The notes: a model not told the origin generated them from the sequence alone. A stretch of 64,000 bases of DNA from Paralvinella palmiformis (GCA_025642065.1 JAODUP010000326.1:897001-961000); one strand, 5' to 3'; positions 39,201 through 49,625 are shown, counted from the stretch's first letter. Translations and numbers: made by a program.

Positions 39201-39323
39201 CTTTGAGGTACATTCTGTGTTTGTACTTCCAGAAGCAGCTTGTAGACTAGATAGGGACTCTATCTTGTTAAGATGTTGGGCACGAGCTCGTACACTAACA
39301 GACGCTTCTTCTAGGATGGCCTC
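39201..39323 (-). CDS. SOWAH: SOWAH-like exon 4: linker with short helical segment
   Basis: A 123-nt phase-0 exon, residues 299-339. The acceptor is TTTTTCTGCCTACAG and the donor AAG|GTAATT. It encodes a likely helical stretch (EAILEEASVSVRARAQHLNK) followed by IESLSSLQAASGSTNTECTSK. A segment of the type V-x-x-R-A-x-x-x-N-K-x-E-S is common in SOWAH proteins shortly before the pre-ankyrin helix. It joins exons 3 and 5 in frame. Support is from splice signals, open frame and matching phases. Intron 3 upstream is 6.5 kb and holds several transposon remnants. Confidence 0.8.
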
Positions 39324-39669
39324 CTGTAGGCAGAAAAATTACCCATTTAATATTATTATTATTACTATACAATAGTTGTGTACCACAAAGGACAGTTTAC
39401 AGAGTTTATATTGTAACCTATCAGATAGAACTGTTTACTTCAACCAATTAGTAATCTTACGCTCTCATTCTCTAGCTAGCTAGCTGTGTGTGACTGTGTA
39501 TGAATGCACACACACACACACACACAAATATATATGTATACTACAGAAATATATAGCTGATTCCCTACGTCCACATCCCCCAAATACAAATAATATAATT
39601 TGATTCAAACCACGACTTGAGTGCTGGCGGTGAGTTGCAGTAACCTGTGGGCTATCAGAACACCCTAAA

Positions 39670-40767
39670 ACCAGAAAATGGGGAGATCTGGGGAGAAACT
39701 CCCAGATGTGTTTATTTTAAGGTACATCAACTTAACAACCTGTAAACCCCCCAAGTATATATCCCCTGAGTACATTCATACAGGGATACAATTAATTATT
39801 AACCTATTCATCTGTTTAAGAAAATAGTTTTAAGAAAAATAACAAATATTCAAGATTTAATAAGTTTATTATATCACATTTAGCACATAGCACTGTATGA
39901 TTTTATGTATGTAATTTTTGTAAATGGTGGAATCAGAACATGTTTAGATTTATATTAGGCGGATGTGAAACAAAACATACATACATGACGTATACAGTGG
40001 TCAATTTAAACTTCTCCCCTCAGTAGACAATAGCAAAACACCAGCTTTGAGGCGGTGTTGTTGTTGCCAAGTTTGTTCCCAACTTTGTTACGAATTTGAC
40101 CAAAGTTTGAGAAGATTCGTTCGACTGATGCTGATGATGCTGGTGATTGCAGCAGGTGACCCACATTATGAAGTCTAGCTTAGATATGGTAGATAGTATC
40201 CCTATACGATGGTGTAGTAACAATTAGATTACACACCACTCAAACACTGCTGTGTATTACTATATTGAACAGCAGTACATATATCGTCACAGTGATACAT
40301 AGCTAATACTACAGACTACATGATATTGTCAGGAGTATTCAAGCATGACTAGAGACACCATCCTCCTCTTCCTCCTCATAGTTGATTGGGTATTTGAGAG
40401 TGTTGTATTGACTTGAAAGTGTTGCATAACAAAACAAACATTATCAAATAAAATTAAATCAGCATTATAATATATATCTCATATATATATATATATATAA
40501 TTTATCTCACAATCATAAACATGATGAATTATTAACATACACTTTCAATAAGTATGTGGTATGTGCAAGTTTTTTTGACAAGATTCATCTATTAAATAAC
40601 TTATGTATATTGGTTGTAAACTGTTAAAGTTTCTATTAATTGGGTATTTTCATGGCAATTTTCCCCAAATTTAGATTCTCCCCTTCTGCCATTTCTCCCA
40701 TGGCAGAAACTATTTCTGCTGTATCGGGAGAAACTGGGTAATTACCATGGGAAACCCGCCAACCCTG
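39670..40767 (-). mobile_element. hAT-like element, copy 1 (internally deleted)
   Basis: Homologous at both ends to the copy at 47,741-48,930 and in the same orientation. The right end reads GCCAACCCTG, which on the minus strand is CAGGGTTGGCGGGTTTCCCA. The left terminal inverted repeat is truncated. Inside is a hAT transposase C-terminal remnant on the minus strand (40006-40179). Most of the transposase is missing. It lies in intron 3 of the SOWAH-like gene. Target-site duplications are not recognisable. Confidence 0.75.
40006..40179 (-). pseudogene. hAT transposase C-terminal (dimerisation) remnant
   Basis: A 57-codon open stretch between in-frame stops. It reads SPASSASVERIFSNFGQIRN followed by KVGNKLGNNNTASKLVFCYC. 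This is the characteristic C-terminal signature of hAT transposases (S-x-x-S-E/V-R-x-F-S-x-x-G-x-x-x-x-x-x-R/N-x-L, then K-L-V-F), part of the hAT dimerisation region. The N-terminal zinc finger and catalytic core are absent and a stop lies 16 codons before the motif, so this is a dead fragment. It is on the same strand as the host gene. Confidence 0.8.
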
Positions 40768-41199
40768 TATAGCCAGTACTCTATTAACTGGCAGCACGTC
40801 AATCAAATCAAAACAGTTGTTACTGTCGAAGACTCATGTATACATACATCTTGCCTGATCACAACAATGATTGCAATTGGATATCTTACTATCAAACGAA
40901 GCACAAACCAATTGTTATACAACACGTAATAATAATAATAATAGTATTTTATATAGTGCCTTATTCAACTTTAATTGCACTTTTAGGCACTTTACATTTA
41001 AAACATATTCTGAGCTCATATAAAACAAAACAAAATTTAAACATAATAAACTGGTTTAAATATTTTAAATAAGCTAATTTAAATAAGTGCGTTTTAAGAA
41101 TCTTGAAAATATTTCCTTACTTGCTGTATGTTTAATATGATTTGGTAACATATTCCACAACCTGCAAGCTGATAATAACTTGCTAATTAACACTCAATC

Positions 41200-41525
41200 A
41201 TCCAGTTTCTATCAGAATTTGAATTGATGGTCAATTCCAATTCATAATACATTTATTAAAAAAATGAAATTGTTAAATTTTGAATTGAAGTTTCATAAAA
41301 AAAAATAATCCATACATTAATTTACCACTTAATTTCCTTCATGATAATCCTACTTGAATTATGAACTACTAAGAGTAGGTATTCCAAGTAGGTACTCAGA
41401 GTACCTACTCCAATCACTGATTGGAGTAGATAAAAAATGGAATTGATAAATTTGATGTGGAATTTGAATTGACCAAATGGAATTGAGTGGAATTTGAATT
41501 GACAAAATGGAATTGACCCCACGTC
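41200..41525. repeat. Degenerate GAATTGA-rich repeat with two overlapping palindromes
   Basis: Irregular repeats of GGAATTTGAATTGA and TGGAATTGA at 41195-41290 and 41435-41520. Between them are two perfect hairpins: 41387-41409 (11-bp arms) and 41405-41429 (12-bp arms). It resembles a decayed transposon end but cannot be assigned to a family. Confidence 0.6.
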
Positions 41526-42194
41526 TGGTTTCTTTCCCAAACTTTCTTTCACAGCGAAGCTACAAATTTGCTCAAACCAACACAACTAAATACAACTCGT
41601 CAATGGCGACCCGGAAAACAATTTACCTGCAAACCCAACACGACAAAAACATTAAATTTTAATATAACAAACTGCTCGGCTGACTCGTCATAATGTACAA
41701 TCCTGGTCACCAAACATTTATTGACTATTGCCAACACATCATAAATCAACAAATATCATCACACCTGAGTCAACCAAATAACCATAGACATACCTAGAGA
41801 TAGACAAACACCTCATGCTAGGTGTCACGTTAATTAAGACCTCTGATAATACAAGATCAGTTGATGAGGTAGACATATCTACGTGACACCAAAAATCTAC
41901 CTGGAAATATACATTACCTGGAATTATAAGCCTATAATTATAACTATTCTGCTACCATTATGATAACCTATGATACACTGAAGGTACCACCCGCCGGATG
42001 GATTGAGAGTATCAGCGGGAAGAGAATTTTTTTTATTATTTGTTTAAACATCATCACGACCTCTGACATATAACCTGATCATCGCAGACAGTTGATGATG
42101 ATGCTAATCATGACTCAGACAGAAGTGAGTCAGTGAGTGAGTTTGTTTGATTAAACATGGCCACTGGTCACAGCTGGAATGTATAGCCCAGGGC

Positions 42195-42310
42195 TTACTC
42201 TTTCTTCTGTGGGAAACGTCATGGTAGAAGTGGGGATTCAGAGCCACAACCTTTGAAGGGTTTGAAGCCCGATGTTCTAACCCGGACTGTACACAGTGCC
42301 GTGACTCAGA
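42195..42310 (-). repeat. Weak tRNA-like/SINE-like segment
   Basis: Minus strand: CTGAGTCACGGCACTGTGTA...GTTAGAACATCGGGCTTCAA, then GGTTGTGGCTCTGAATCCCC. A and B box similarity is partial. Confidence 0.3.
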
Positions 42311-42430
42311 CAGGAAGTTTTATGTTTATATATCACACACACACACACACACACACACTAATATCCGAGTACCTTGGTTATTTACTAGCTTTATATTATC
42401 TCATCAGAAATGTGACTACTATTATTCTAT

Positions 42431-42446
42431 TCATTGACAAACTATC

Positions 42447-42498
<52 letters not shown>
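42431..42498. repeat. (TA)n microsatellite
   Basis: Mostly pure TA repeats at 42452-42498, directly next to the left copy of the ~600-bp direct repeat. Confidence 0.95.
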
Positions 42499-42500
<2 letters not shown>

Positions 42501-43080
42501 GCCATTCCATATAGAATCAACCAATGCTTCCCACCTGACCACTTCAGATTGTATTAATATTTTTTATATATCAACTACCATGTATATGATGAGGCCTGGC
42601 ACAATTGCTACCTCAAATTATGCCGCTTTCCGAATCACGCTTAATTTTTAGCCCTGTTAGAGCCCTGATAATTTTATAATTAATTGGCCTAGAGACATGA
42701 AACTTTCAGGGCTGTGTCATAGAACTATCTATAAGTGCAATAAAATGAAGCTAAGGTCTAAACATATGGTTGACCGGTCAAGGCAAAATCTAAATTTTAT
42801 TAAGTTCATTTTATTTTTCTACCAACTTTGCAAGTCAATATCTTCAGAACCATGATAGTTAGCAATGTTCAAACTGTACAATTTAAATCTCTGTACTCTG
42901 GAGTAATAATTAAATGGATGGCAAGCATACACATATAACTTATTCTCAGAATTTAATCACACAAATCTGAAAAAGTTTTGTCTTTTTTGTTTGTGATCAT
43001 ATCATCAAGTGTGATAAAATTTTATACCAGACTCAACTTCTAGTCATGTTTTCTTCTAACGTAAAATTAACTTTAAAAAT
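42499..43080 (+). repeat. ~600-bp direct repeat, left copy
   Basis: Matches 44511-45135 in the same orientation at high but imperfect identity. Shared words include CACTTCAGATTGTATTAATA, ATCAACTACCATGTATATGA, TTTTTAGCCCTGTTAGA, TTAATTGGCCTAGAGA and TCTTCAGAACCATGAT. It starts right after a TA tract. No coding capacity. Probably a non-autonomous mobile element or one arm of a duplication. Confidence 0.85.
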
Positions 43081-43469
43081 CTGCATGTTTTTGGACTCGT
43101 GACAATGTTTTCTTTATAAATATTGAAATCCAAACTTTATGTAATTGTATTTATTTATTAATAAAAAGTGTATTGACTTGACGCATCGCTAGGTTTGCCT
43201 GAATAACCACTGATACCAAAATGTTTAATGCACATTTTCAAGCCAAGCTATTTAAGAATTTCTCAAAAACAGTTTATAATGTTGTCAAGTTCATTGTCAC
43301 ACAGCTTAAATTTTTTTAAGAGGTAAAAAAGACTTTAACAGGGGCATTATTTGTGGGTTGGTCTGGTTAGGACAAACTTAATTTTAAGACTATTAACAAA
43401 TACAAATTTTACTTTTGCCTCATGCTCATCAAACTGCTACAATATGTATGTATATATATATATATATAT

Positions 43470-43726
43470 CAGGGTTCATACACATTTTGACATCTCAGAT
43501 TGCAGGACTTTCCAGGACCTTCCAATGTCAAATTCAAGGACCTTTTCAATGAATTCACGAACTTTTAATGCACAAAGATACACCCATATTTCGGAAGAAG
43601 TGTAATGACTGAAATCGTGTACGCTTCTGATTAGAAATATAGATCTATATGTCCAAATTCCAGAACTTTCAAGGACCTCAACAAAAATTCCAGAACTTTC
43701 CAGGTTTTCAAGGACCTGTGCGAACC
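43470..43726. mobile_element. hAT-like MITE inserted in a (TA)n tract
   Basis: Begins CAGGGTTCATACACATTTTG and ends CAAGGACCTGTGCGAACC, whose complement GGTTCGCACAGGTCCTTG gives short imperfect terminal inverted repeats (GGTTCRYACA). Internal motifs TCCAGGACTTTCCAGGACC, TTCAAGGACC and TCCAGAACTTTC repeat. It is flanked on both sides by TA repeats (43451-43469 and 43727-43751). Length of about 257 bp and no ORF fit a miniature element. Assignment to hAT rests on the CAGGGTT terminus. Confidence 0.7.
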
Positions 43727-43797
43727 ATATATATATATATATATATATATAGCCTTTGAGGAACATTTTAGATAATTAAAGTAGTTACTTCTGTAAG

Positions 43798-44435
43798 GAC
43801 ATACAGAGGATACTTGCCACAAGACTTCATATTCCAGAGAGAGAAAAAACCTCTTCAAAATCAGTGATATTACTGAAGTTGATAAGGAGCTGATTTCACT
43901 ATGTTCTGTGACAGACTTGTCAACAGACAGTGGATTGTTGACAATTTACTCACATCACAAGAAGTTGTTTCTGGATAAGTATGAATTTCTTCAGAAGAAC
44001 TGTTGTGATCCACTTTTGGTGAATACCAAAACAGTAAAACGTAGTTTAAGTACACTTGATATTCCCAAAGCAGAGAGGATCAACAGTCTTACTTCAGGAA
44101 CTTACATCAAACCAGGTTAGAAAATTTGCTCTTGATGTATGTTATCATTATTAATAGCGGTTGGGTGTCTAGTGATGACCAGTCCGACTATGAGCCGCTT
44201 GATAATATTTCAGCATTGAACACCAATGCTACAGCTCTTGGATTTTCCCTACTCAAGTTTAGTAAAGACAGTCAGAGTGACACATGTCATCTTATGCTAA
44301 AAGAAAATATGGCAGCAGTATATGACAACGTTGTATTCCTTGCAAATGTTCTTGAACTTTCAAGTGATAATGACGACTTTCACCATGACTTCACCAAGTC
44401 AAAAGGACCTGCAAGATCCTTTACTTAGCCTAAAA
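43798..44435 (+). pseudogene. Broken gene fragment of an unidentified multicopy family
   Basis: A continuous protein-like frame runs from about 43,803 to the TAG after IKPG at 44,118. It includes LISLCSVTDLSTDSGLL, DKYEFLQKNCCDPLLVN and INSLTSGTYIKPG. Beyond that TAG the same frame gives K-I-C-S, a second stop, then C, so a Cys-x-x-x-Cys pair is interrupted by nonsense codons. A second protein-like frame (SSDDQSDYEPLDNISALN and following, 44159-44428) is shifted. This combination of stops and a frameshift marks a decayed copy. I recall cysteine-containing domains of this general form in invertebrate uncharacterised proteins but cannot name the family. It lies between the two ~600-bp direct repeats, antisense within intron 3 of the SOWAH-like gene. 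Confidence 0.5.
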
Positions 44436-44510
44436 GTAAGTATTATGTTAGATGTCATCATCACATATCCTCATGGAAGTCCGCCCATATATATATATAT
44501 ATATTACAGA

Positions 44511-45135
44511 GGTTATTCCACATAAAATCAACTAGTGCTTCCTACCTGCCCACTTCAGATTGTATTAATATTTTTTTATATATCAACTACCATGTATATG
44601 ATGAGGCAGTAGTTATATTTAGATTTCACTAAAAATATTTTCAGAGTTGCATCATGTGGCACCTCTAATTATGTCGCTTTCAAAATCTCGCCTAATTTTT
44701 AGCCCTGTTAGAACCCTGATAACTTTTTAATTAATTGGCCTAGAGAAATGAAACTTTCGGGGCACAAAGCTGTATCACAGATCCAACTACAGTTGTGATA
44801 AAACTAAGGAATACACCTATGATTGGCAGGTTAAGTCAAAATCTGTATTTTATCAAGTTCAATTGTTTTTTTTCCTACCAACTTTGCAAGTCAACATCTT
44901 CAGAACCATGATGGTCAGCAATGTTAAAACTGTACAATTTAAATCTGTTCTCGGAATTTAATGACAGAAATCTGAAAGAAAAGTATGTTTTGTGGGATCA
45001 TATCAGCATGTGCGATAAATGGTAGGTGAAATGAAAACAAATTATTCCATGTGATAGAGCCCAGTTTCTCTAAAAAGTGATACCAGACTCAACCTCTAGC
45101 CATGTTGCCTTCCACAATCAAATTAATTTTAGCGA
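44511..45135 (+). repeat. ~600-bp direct repeat, right copy
   Basis: Second copy of the repeat at 42499-43080. It too begins after a short TA tract (44488-44504) with GGTTATTCCACATAAAATCA, matching GGCCATTCCATATAGAATCA in the left copy. It carries a small extra segment after ATGATGAGGC. Confidence 0.85.
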
Positions 45136-45825
45136 TATGACCCCCTGTATGCATCGATTGATATATCAGTAAATCGGTTAGGACAGTTTGATCCTATAAA
45201 TGCTGTATCGCTAAGAAAAATATTACTAGAACCATGGAAAACAACTGGTGAATTTCTAGTAATTCAGTTGTTTTAGTATTACTGATGGTGACACCCATGA
45301 CACATTACTGACGGTCATCATGCCTACGACACATTACCAAGGTAACTGCCAGGGAAACATCCGATAAAGACAAAATTCAAAACTACAAACCAGGAACGTA
45401 TGCCAAGCTATGTTCTGATCACTGCATTATCAGCACACCCAGATATCTAGTACTATACCAGTAGTAGTGTGACAGTGAGTAGCTAACCAAGATGACGAGC
45501 AGTACAGAGACAATACTGCTGGCGATTCAGAAAAGGAACCGATGCTTGAAAGAAGGTTAACTCAAGGACCGAAGGATAATGATCATCAAAGAGAGAGAAC
45601 CGGCAGAAAAACTTTGCCCGACAAAAATTAATCCCATAATTTACCTATCTGTTTATATTCAACCAATTTTATTCTTAAAATAAACGGTGATTACAATAAA
45701 ATTAATCAAATCAGATGAGTAGAAATTTCAAGAGTGCCAAATCTCTCGCAGAACTGGCACGAGTCCAATATTAGCAGCCCAGCGAGATTATGCCACACTC
45801 AGCGATGACGTAGTTATATACTTAC
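45136..45825. other. Intron 3 remainder, nothing recognisable
   Basis: AT-rich unique sequence leading to the donor side of exon 3. No exon, repeat or tRNA-like element seen. Confidence 0.4.
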
Positions 45826-46527
45826 TGATGTTTGTCTGTTTGGTGCTGGTGTCGATGTCACACTCTCAACACCGCTGCTAACAAAGGAAGCGCCATCGGT
45901 GTCCGTACCATCTCGGACACCATCATCGCACATGCCGCTGTCCGTATCACCATCGTGATGAGCTGCTGCTGCAGCGACGCCCCCTTCACCGTTTTCAGGC
46001 TTGTCAATGACCTGGCCAGGAACTTGCCCGTCCTCTTCCGCAGCAGCAGGAGGCTCCTCGGGGACAATGTCTTCTTCGACCATTGGCAGAGACACCTCTG
46101 ATGCAATTGCTTGCCCCTGTTCAGATCCAGAAACCATCGGTTCTGCTTCAGGATTGGACACTGAAGATGCTTCGTCATCATCACACGTCTCGTCACCACC
46201 AGGTTGTCGGTCACAGGTATCCTGGATTTGTGTGGTCATGCTGCCAATCTCTCCAGCAATCATTTCAGACAAGGACGGTCCGGCGTGAATGTCTGATTCC
46301 AAAGTCGCCGCTGGTGAATCCGCAGCCTCCGCACCCGAGGTGGTGATGTTAGCAGAAGATGTATCCGAGGACATGGTTGACTCAAACTGTTCGGCAAGCT
46401 TCGCCTTCTTTGCCTTTGGCCGATGTCTTGGCAACTCTTTGAGCAGACTAGATGTCGTATCTGCCGGCTGACTTGATGCTCCGCCATCTCTGTATTTTCT
46501 CTTCAACATCAACACCTTCTCTCCACT
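45826..46527 (-). CDS. SOWAH: SOWAH-like exon 3: wing strand, basic NLS-like patch and long acidic linker
   Basis: A 702-nt phase-0 exon, residues 65-298, after acceptor TTGCTTACTTCAG and before donor TCA|GTAAGT. It opens with SGEKVLMLKRKYRD, the conserved strand that closes the SOWAH winged helix (family form: G-x-K-x-L-x-L-R-K-K-Y-R). A basic stretch PRHRPKAKKAKL (about residues 88-99) resembles a nuclear localisation signal. The rest is low-complexity, rich in Ser, Ala, Glu and Asp with acidic clusters such as CDDDEASS and EEDIVPEEPPAAAEED, predicted disordered. Such long variable linkers between winged helix and ankyrin repeats are usual in SOWAH proteins. Base composition and codon use are clearly unlike the surrounding AT-rich intron. 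Confidence 0.9.
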
Positions 46528-47083
46528 CTGAAGTAAGCAAGAAAATGTGCTAAAAGTAATTAAGATTATTGTTGCATTGCTATTCCAAAGAACATCGCAC
46601 CTTATTGGTTGCCCAATGGACACAGAGCCCTCTGCAGTGTGGTATTTACACTTGCCAGTTTAACGCAATGCGAAATTGATAATCTGCAGTAACCACACAA
46701 AAGTTCTGTAAAGTCGTCCATGTGATACATTTGGGTCAGTATCATCAAAATGTTTAAAACAAACATGTCAAACAGAAGCTGTTTCACACTCAACAGCCAA
46801 CCGGATATAGAGAGCTGTAATGACTAACTCTCCAGAGGTATCCACAATCTATATTAAAATCCTTTTCAGAAAAAAAAGAACATTTCTTTCTTTAAATTAA
46901 TTCTGATAAAACAGTTTAGACAATCTGGTCAAAATATTGAAATGGCCATTGACCGAATTACCACCACCTTAAAACCCGACTGGAAAAGTACTGTGAATGA
47001 TATATTACTAATAGAGGCGCTGTAATAAACCACACCACGTGACATTTTGTACTGACTGATGGAACTAATTCCAATAGACTTAC

Positions 47084-47145
47084 TTCATCCAGCTTCACGG
47101 TGGCCAGAGTATTTACTATTTCTTTAAACTTCTGTCGGTTCTGAT
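47084..47145 (-). CDS. SOWAH: SOWAH-like exon 2: middle of winged helix
   Basis: A 62-nt exon between a pyrimidine-rich TTTATTTCAG acceptor and a GAA|GTAAGT donor. It completes the split codon 44 (Asn) and encodes residues 45-64, QNRQKFKEIVNTLATVKLDE. The R-x-K-F-K-x-x-V-N-x-L-A-x-V core is the hallmark third helix of the SOWAH winged helix, normally followed by a short wing strand of the kind exon 3 supplies. Reading frame and phase match both neighbours exactly (phase 1 in, phase 0 out). It is too short to appear as a meaningful open reading frame by itself and is supported by splice sites plus domain continuity. Confidence 0.87.
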
Positions 47146-47740
47146 CTGAAATAAAAAATATTTCGAGGTCAACACGCAACACGTTTAATCCGAAAGAACA
47201 AGAAACGATTAAACATAAACAACGGAGCCACGCCCATCATTGTTTATTAAAGAAGGATGCTCATAAATAAAACATTTTGTAATAAACACGCAGTCATATA
47301 TCGTTCAATTGTGAAAAATATTTCAACATCAAACACCAATCTGAACACTCCATTGCAGAAGATCTCCGCTGTTTATAACGATACTAAACGGTGACTTTTT
47401 GTAAACCACCTTCATCTGGTATACTTCTTCCATTTTATCAACTTTTCAACTTAATTGTACGATAAAAATGAGTGTTAGATGATAAAATAATTGACTGATT
47501 TATTAGTCTGTTTACTCAGTACTCATCATCATCACACCTAGTGGTCACACCTGAGAAAAGATCCCACAAACATAGACGCCTTGAGTAGAGTAAAACTCAT
47601 ACCTCGAGGTTTTCAGTGTGGAGTGCTCTAAACACCAAGATGACGAACTGAACAGGCGCAGAATAATAAGTGAATGATTTATTTAGCATAGGTGCAGGAC
47701 AGACTTTGGACATTTGGCCAAGGATGAGTAAAGATATCCA

Positions 47741-48930
47741 CAGGGTTCAACAGTAACGCTTGCCCTATTACGGGGTTGGCTTTCTCCCCGGCAGAAAGGT
47801 ATTTCTCCCTGGCCATGGGAAGAAATGGCAGAAAGTGAGGAGATATGGGGAGAAACTCCCAGATGTGTTTATTTTAAGGTGCAGCACCATAACAACACGC
47901 AAACCAGAGTACATTCGTACATTTGTACTGGGATACAATTAATTATTAATTTATTCATCTGTTTAACAAAATAGTTTTAAGAAAAATTACAAATATTCGA
48001 GATAGAATCTTCTGGTCTACATCCCTTGAACTTGTTGAATGTTATGTGATAATGTGTAAAATAACACTTTAAAACTTCAAGATAAAGCAATCTGTCCAGA
48101 CACAATATTCAGCATTTGCAAAGTATAAATTTGTATGTCATATATGCCTACCTCAAGAGATTATATATAAATGATCAGCCAACATATCTGCTCAAAAATA
48201 ACCAACTAATCGACCACCTGCTGAGACATATACCCCCCTCCCATTAAGTGCCACATTAATCTAGTCAATATGAAGTATATCTAACATATTGAAATTGGGC
48301 AATGCAGATACTTCCCTGTAATAACAATCACATACCATTACCACTCACACACTGCTGCATATTTAATATGCAGCATTGTGTGAGTGGTATGTGACTGTTA
48401 TTACACAGCAGCATCTCTTTACATTGATACATACATGTAGTTATTACTACAGACTACATGATGTTACCAGGAGTATTCAAGCATGACTAGTCACAACATC
48501 ACCCTCATCATAGTTCATTAGGTATTTATACTGTTATATTGACCTGAAAGTGTTGCATAACAAAGCAGTCATTATCAAATCCAATTTATTCAGCATTATA
48601 ATGATGCATATCACTTCACAAATACCAGAAATAAATAATCTCAATCTTTTATCTCACAATCTTAAATGTGATGAATTATTTACAACATTTTCAATAAGTA
48701 TCTCGCATGTGCAACAGTCTTTGGGGACAATATTTATATTTAAATAACTTATACATTTGTATAATGGTTTTAAACTGCCAAAGTCTCTATTAATTAAGTA
48801 TTTTCATGGCAACTTTCTCCAAATTTAGTTTATCCCCATTCTCACATGGTAGAATGTATTTCTGCTGTATCGGCAGAAACCAGGTAATTATGATGGTTTT
48901 TACTGTGATGGGGAGAAACTACCAACCCTG
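47741..48930 (-). mobile_element. hAT-like element, copy 2 (non-autonomous)
   Basis: Starts CAGGGTT and ends AACCCTG. The outer ~100 bp of each end are imperfect inverted repeats: left CTCCCTGGCCATGGGAAGAAATGGCAGAAAG resembles the complement of the right end of copy 1. Long tracts match copy 1, for example GAGAAACTCCCAGATGTGTT, ATTATTAA(C/T)(C/T)TATTCATCTG and GGAGTATTCAAGCATGACTA. No transposase remnant is seen here. It occupies about half of intron 1 (47146-49495). Flanking 8-mers do not match, so target duplication is lost or ends are imprecise. Confidence 0.72.
48319..48402. repeat. Long hairpin within hAT-like copy 2
   Basis: TAATAACAATCACATACCA...CTCACACACTGCTGCATAT pairs with ATATGCAGCATTGTGTGAGTGGTATGTGACTGTTATTA with few mismatches and a tiny loop. 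Arms are about 40 nt. Copy 1 keeps only a trace of it near 40,210-40,260. Confidence 0.85.
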
Positions 48931-49495
48931 CACTATTACCACATCATCAGGTCAGGCTATATAAAAGCTACCGTCAGTTGACCATACGATAATAATTGAA
49001 ATATATATTTGAGATTTTCTCCCGATTTCATTCATACATTCAAAACATTGGTCAAGAAAACAGGAAATGGTCATTGAATCTGATAAAATACGTAGCTTGT
49101 CGACATATGTCAGAGTAATCGCATGATGATATGATTTACTGTAGAAACTGATTTATGTTTCCATTACAGATGTTGTTTACAAATATAATAGAGCCAATGA
49201 GAATACTGAAACTATTAAAACAAATATTAGAATTATATTAAAAAAATAAAGGCAAATATTAGAATATGTTATTTTTAACCATACAACCTCTGTCAACATT
49301 AGCAACTGTAAAGCAGTTATTATCAATTGTTAACTAAATTTCTGCTTTAATCCAATAGAAGCACTAAAAATCAGAACATATGATCTAAATCGGTTGAAAA
49401 TAAATCTATAACAATAAAAAATAGAAGACCAGTTCCTTATCATACTTATGGGCGATAATAGGTGTACTTCGAGTTTATGGTACTGGACAACTCAC

Positions 49496-49625
49496 TTTTC
49501 CACTTGGGATTGTTCAGAAAGCTCTTGAAGTGTGTAACCAGCTCATGGTTTGTCGTCTTTCCCCCCTTAGCGAGAATAAAATCTTTCACGATATCCAAAC
49601 CAAATAGTGTATCTTCTTCTGCCAT
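49496..49625 (-). CDS. SOWAH: SOWAH-like exon 1: start codon and first half of winged helix
   Basis: Encodes residues 1-43 plus the first base of codon 44. The protein begins MAEEDTLFGLDIVKDFI and continues AKGGKTTNHELVTHFKSFL, the pattern of the SOWAH N-terminal winged helix (a helix ending in a GG turn, then an N-E/H-L-V-x-x-F-K helix). I chose ATG 49625 because its context is strong (AAAATGG) and the family starts a few residues before this helix. An in-frame ATG further out (49703) would add 26 residues with no family resemblance. The donor is AAAA|GTGAGT, phase 1. Skipping the splice would run into an unrelated tail and a stop, so the splice is needed to complete the domain. Confidence 0.88.

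Larger units (their letters stand above)
38321..49625 (-). other. SOWAH: SOWAH-like gene, 5' part (six exons, 3' end not found)
   Basis: Gene-level entry for the six CDS exons listed separately. Spliced length is 1,176 nt (392 codons) with no internal stop. Intron 1 is phase 1 and all others are phase 0. Introns are 47146-49495, 46528-47083, 39324-45825, 38851-39200 and 38423-38793, all GT-AG on the minus strand. The order is N-terminal winged helix, basic patch, long disordered linker, then the helix that precedes ankyrin repeats in the SOWAH family. SOWAH proteins are poorly characterised, and a nuclear or scaffolding role is only suggested. No ankyrin-repeat exon and no stop/poly(A) site could be found below 38,321, so the gene is incomplete here. 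Family assignment rests on recognising the winged-helix and pre-ankyrin sequence. The paralogue cannot be fixed. Confidence 0.82.

Noticed and set aside
49446..49495. Extension of SOWAH-like exon 1 through its donor to a stop
   Set aside because: A strong GTGAGT donor lies at the point where family similarity ends, and exon 2 restores the winged helix in phase.
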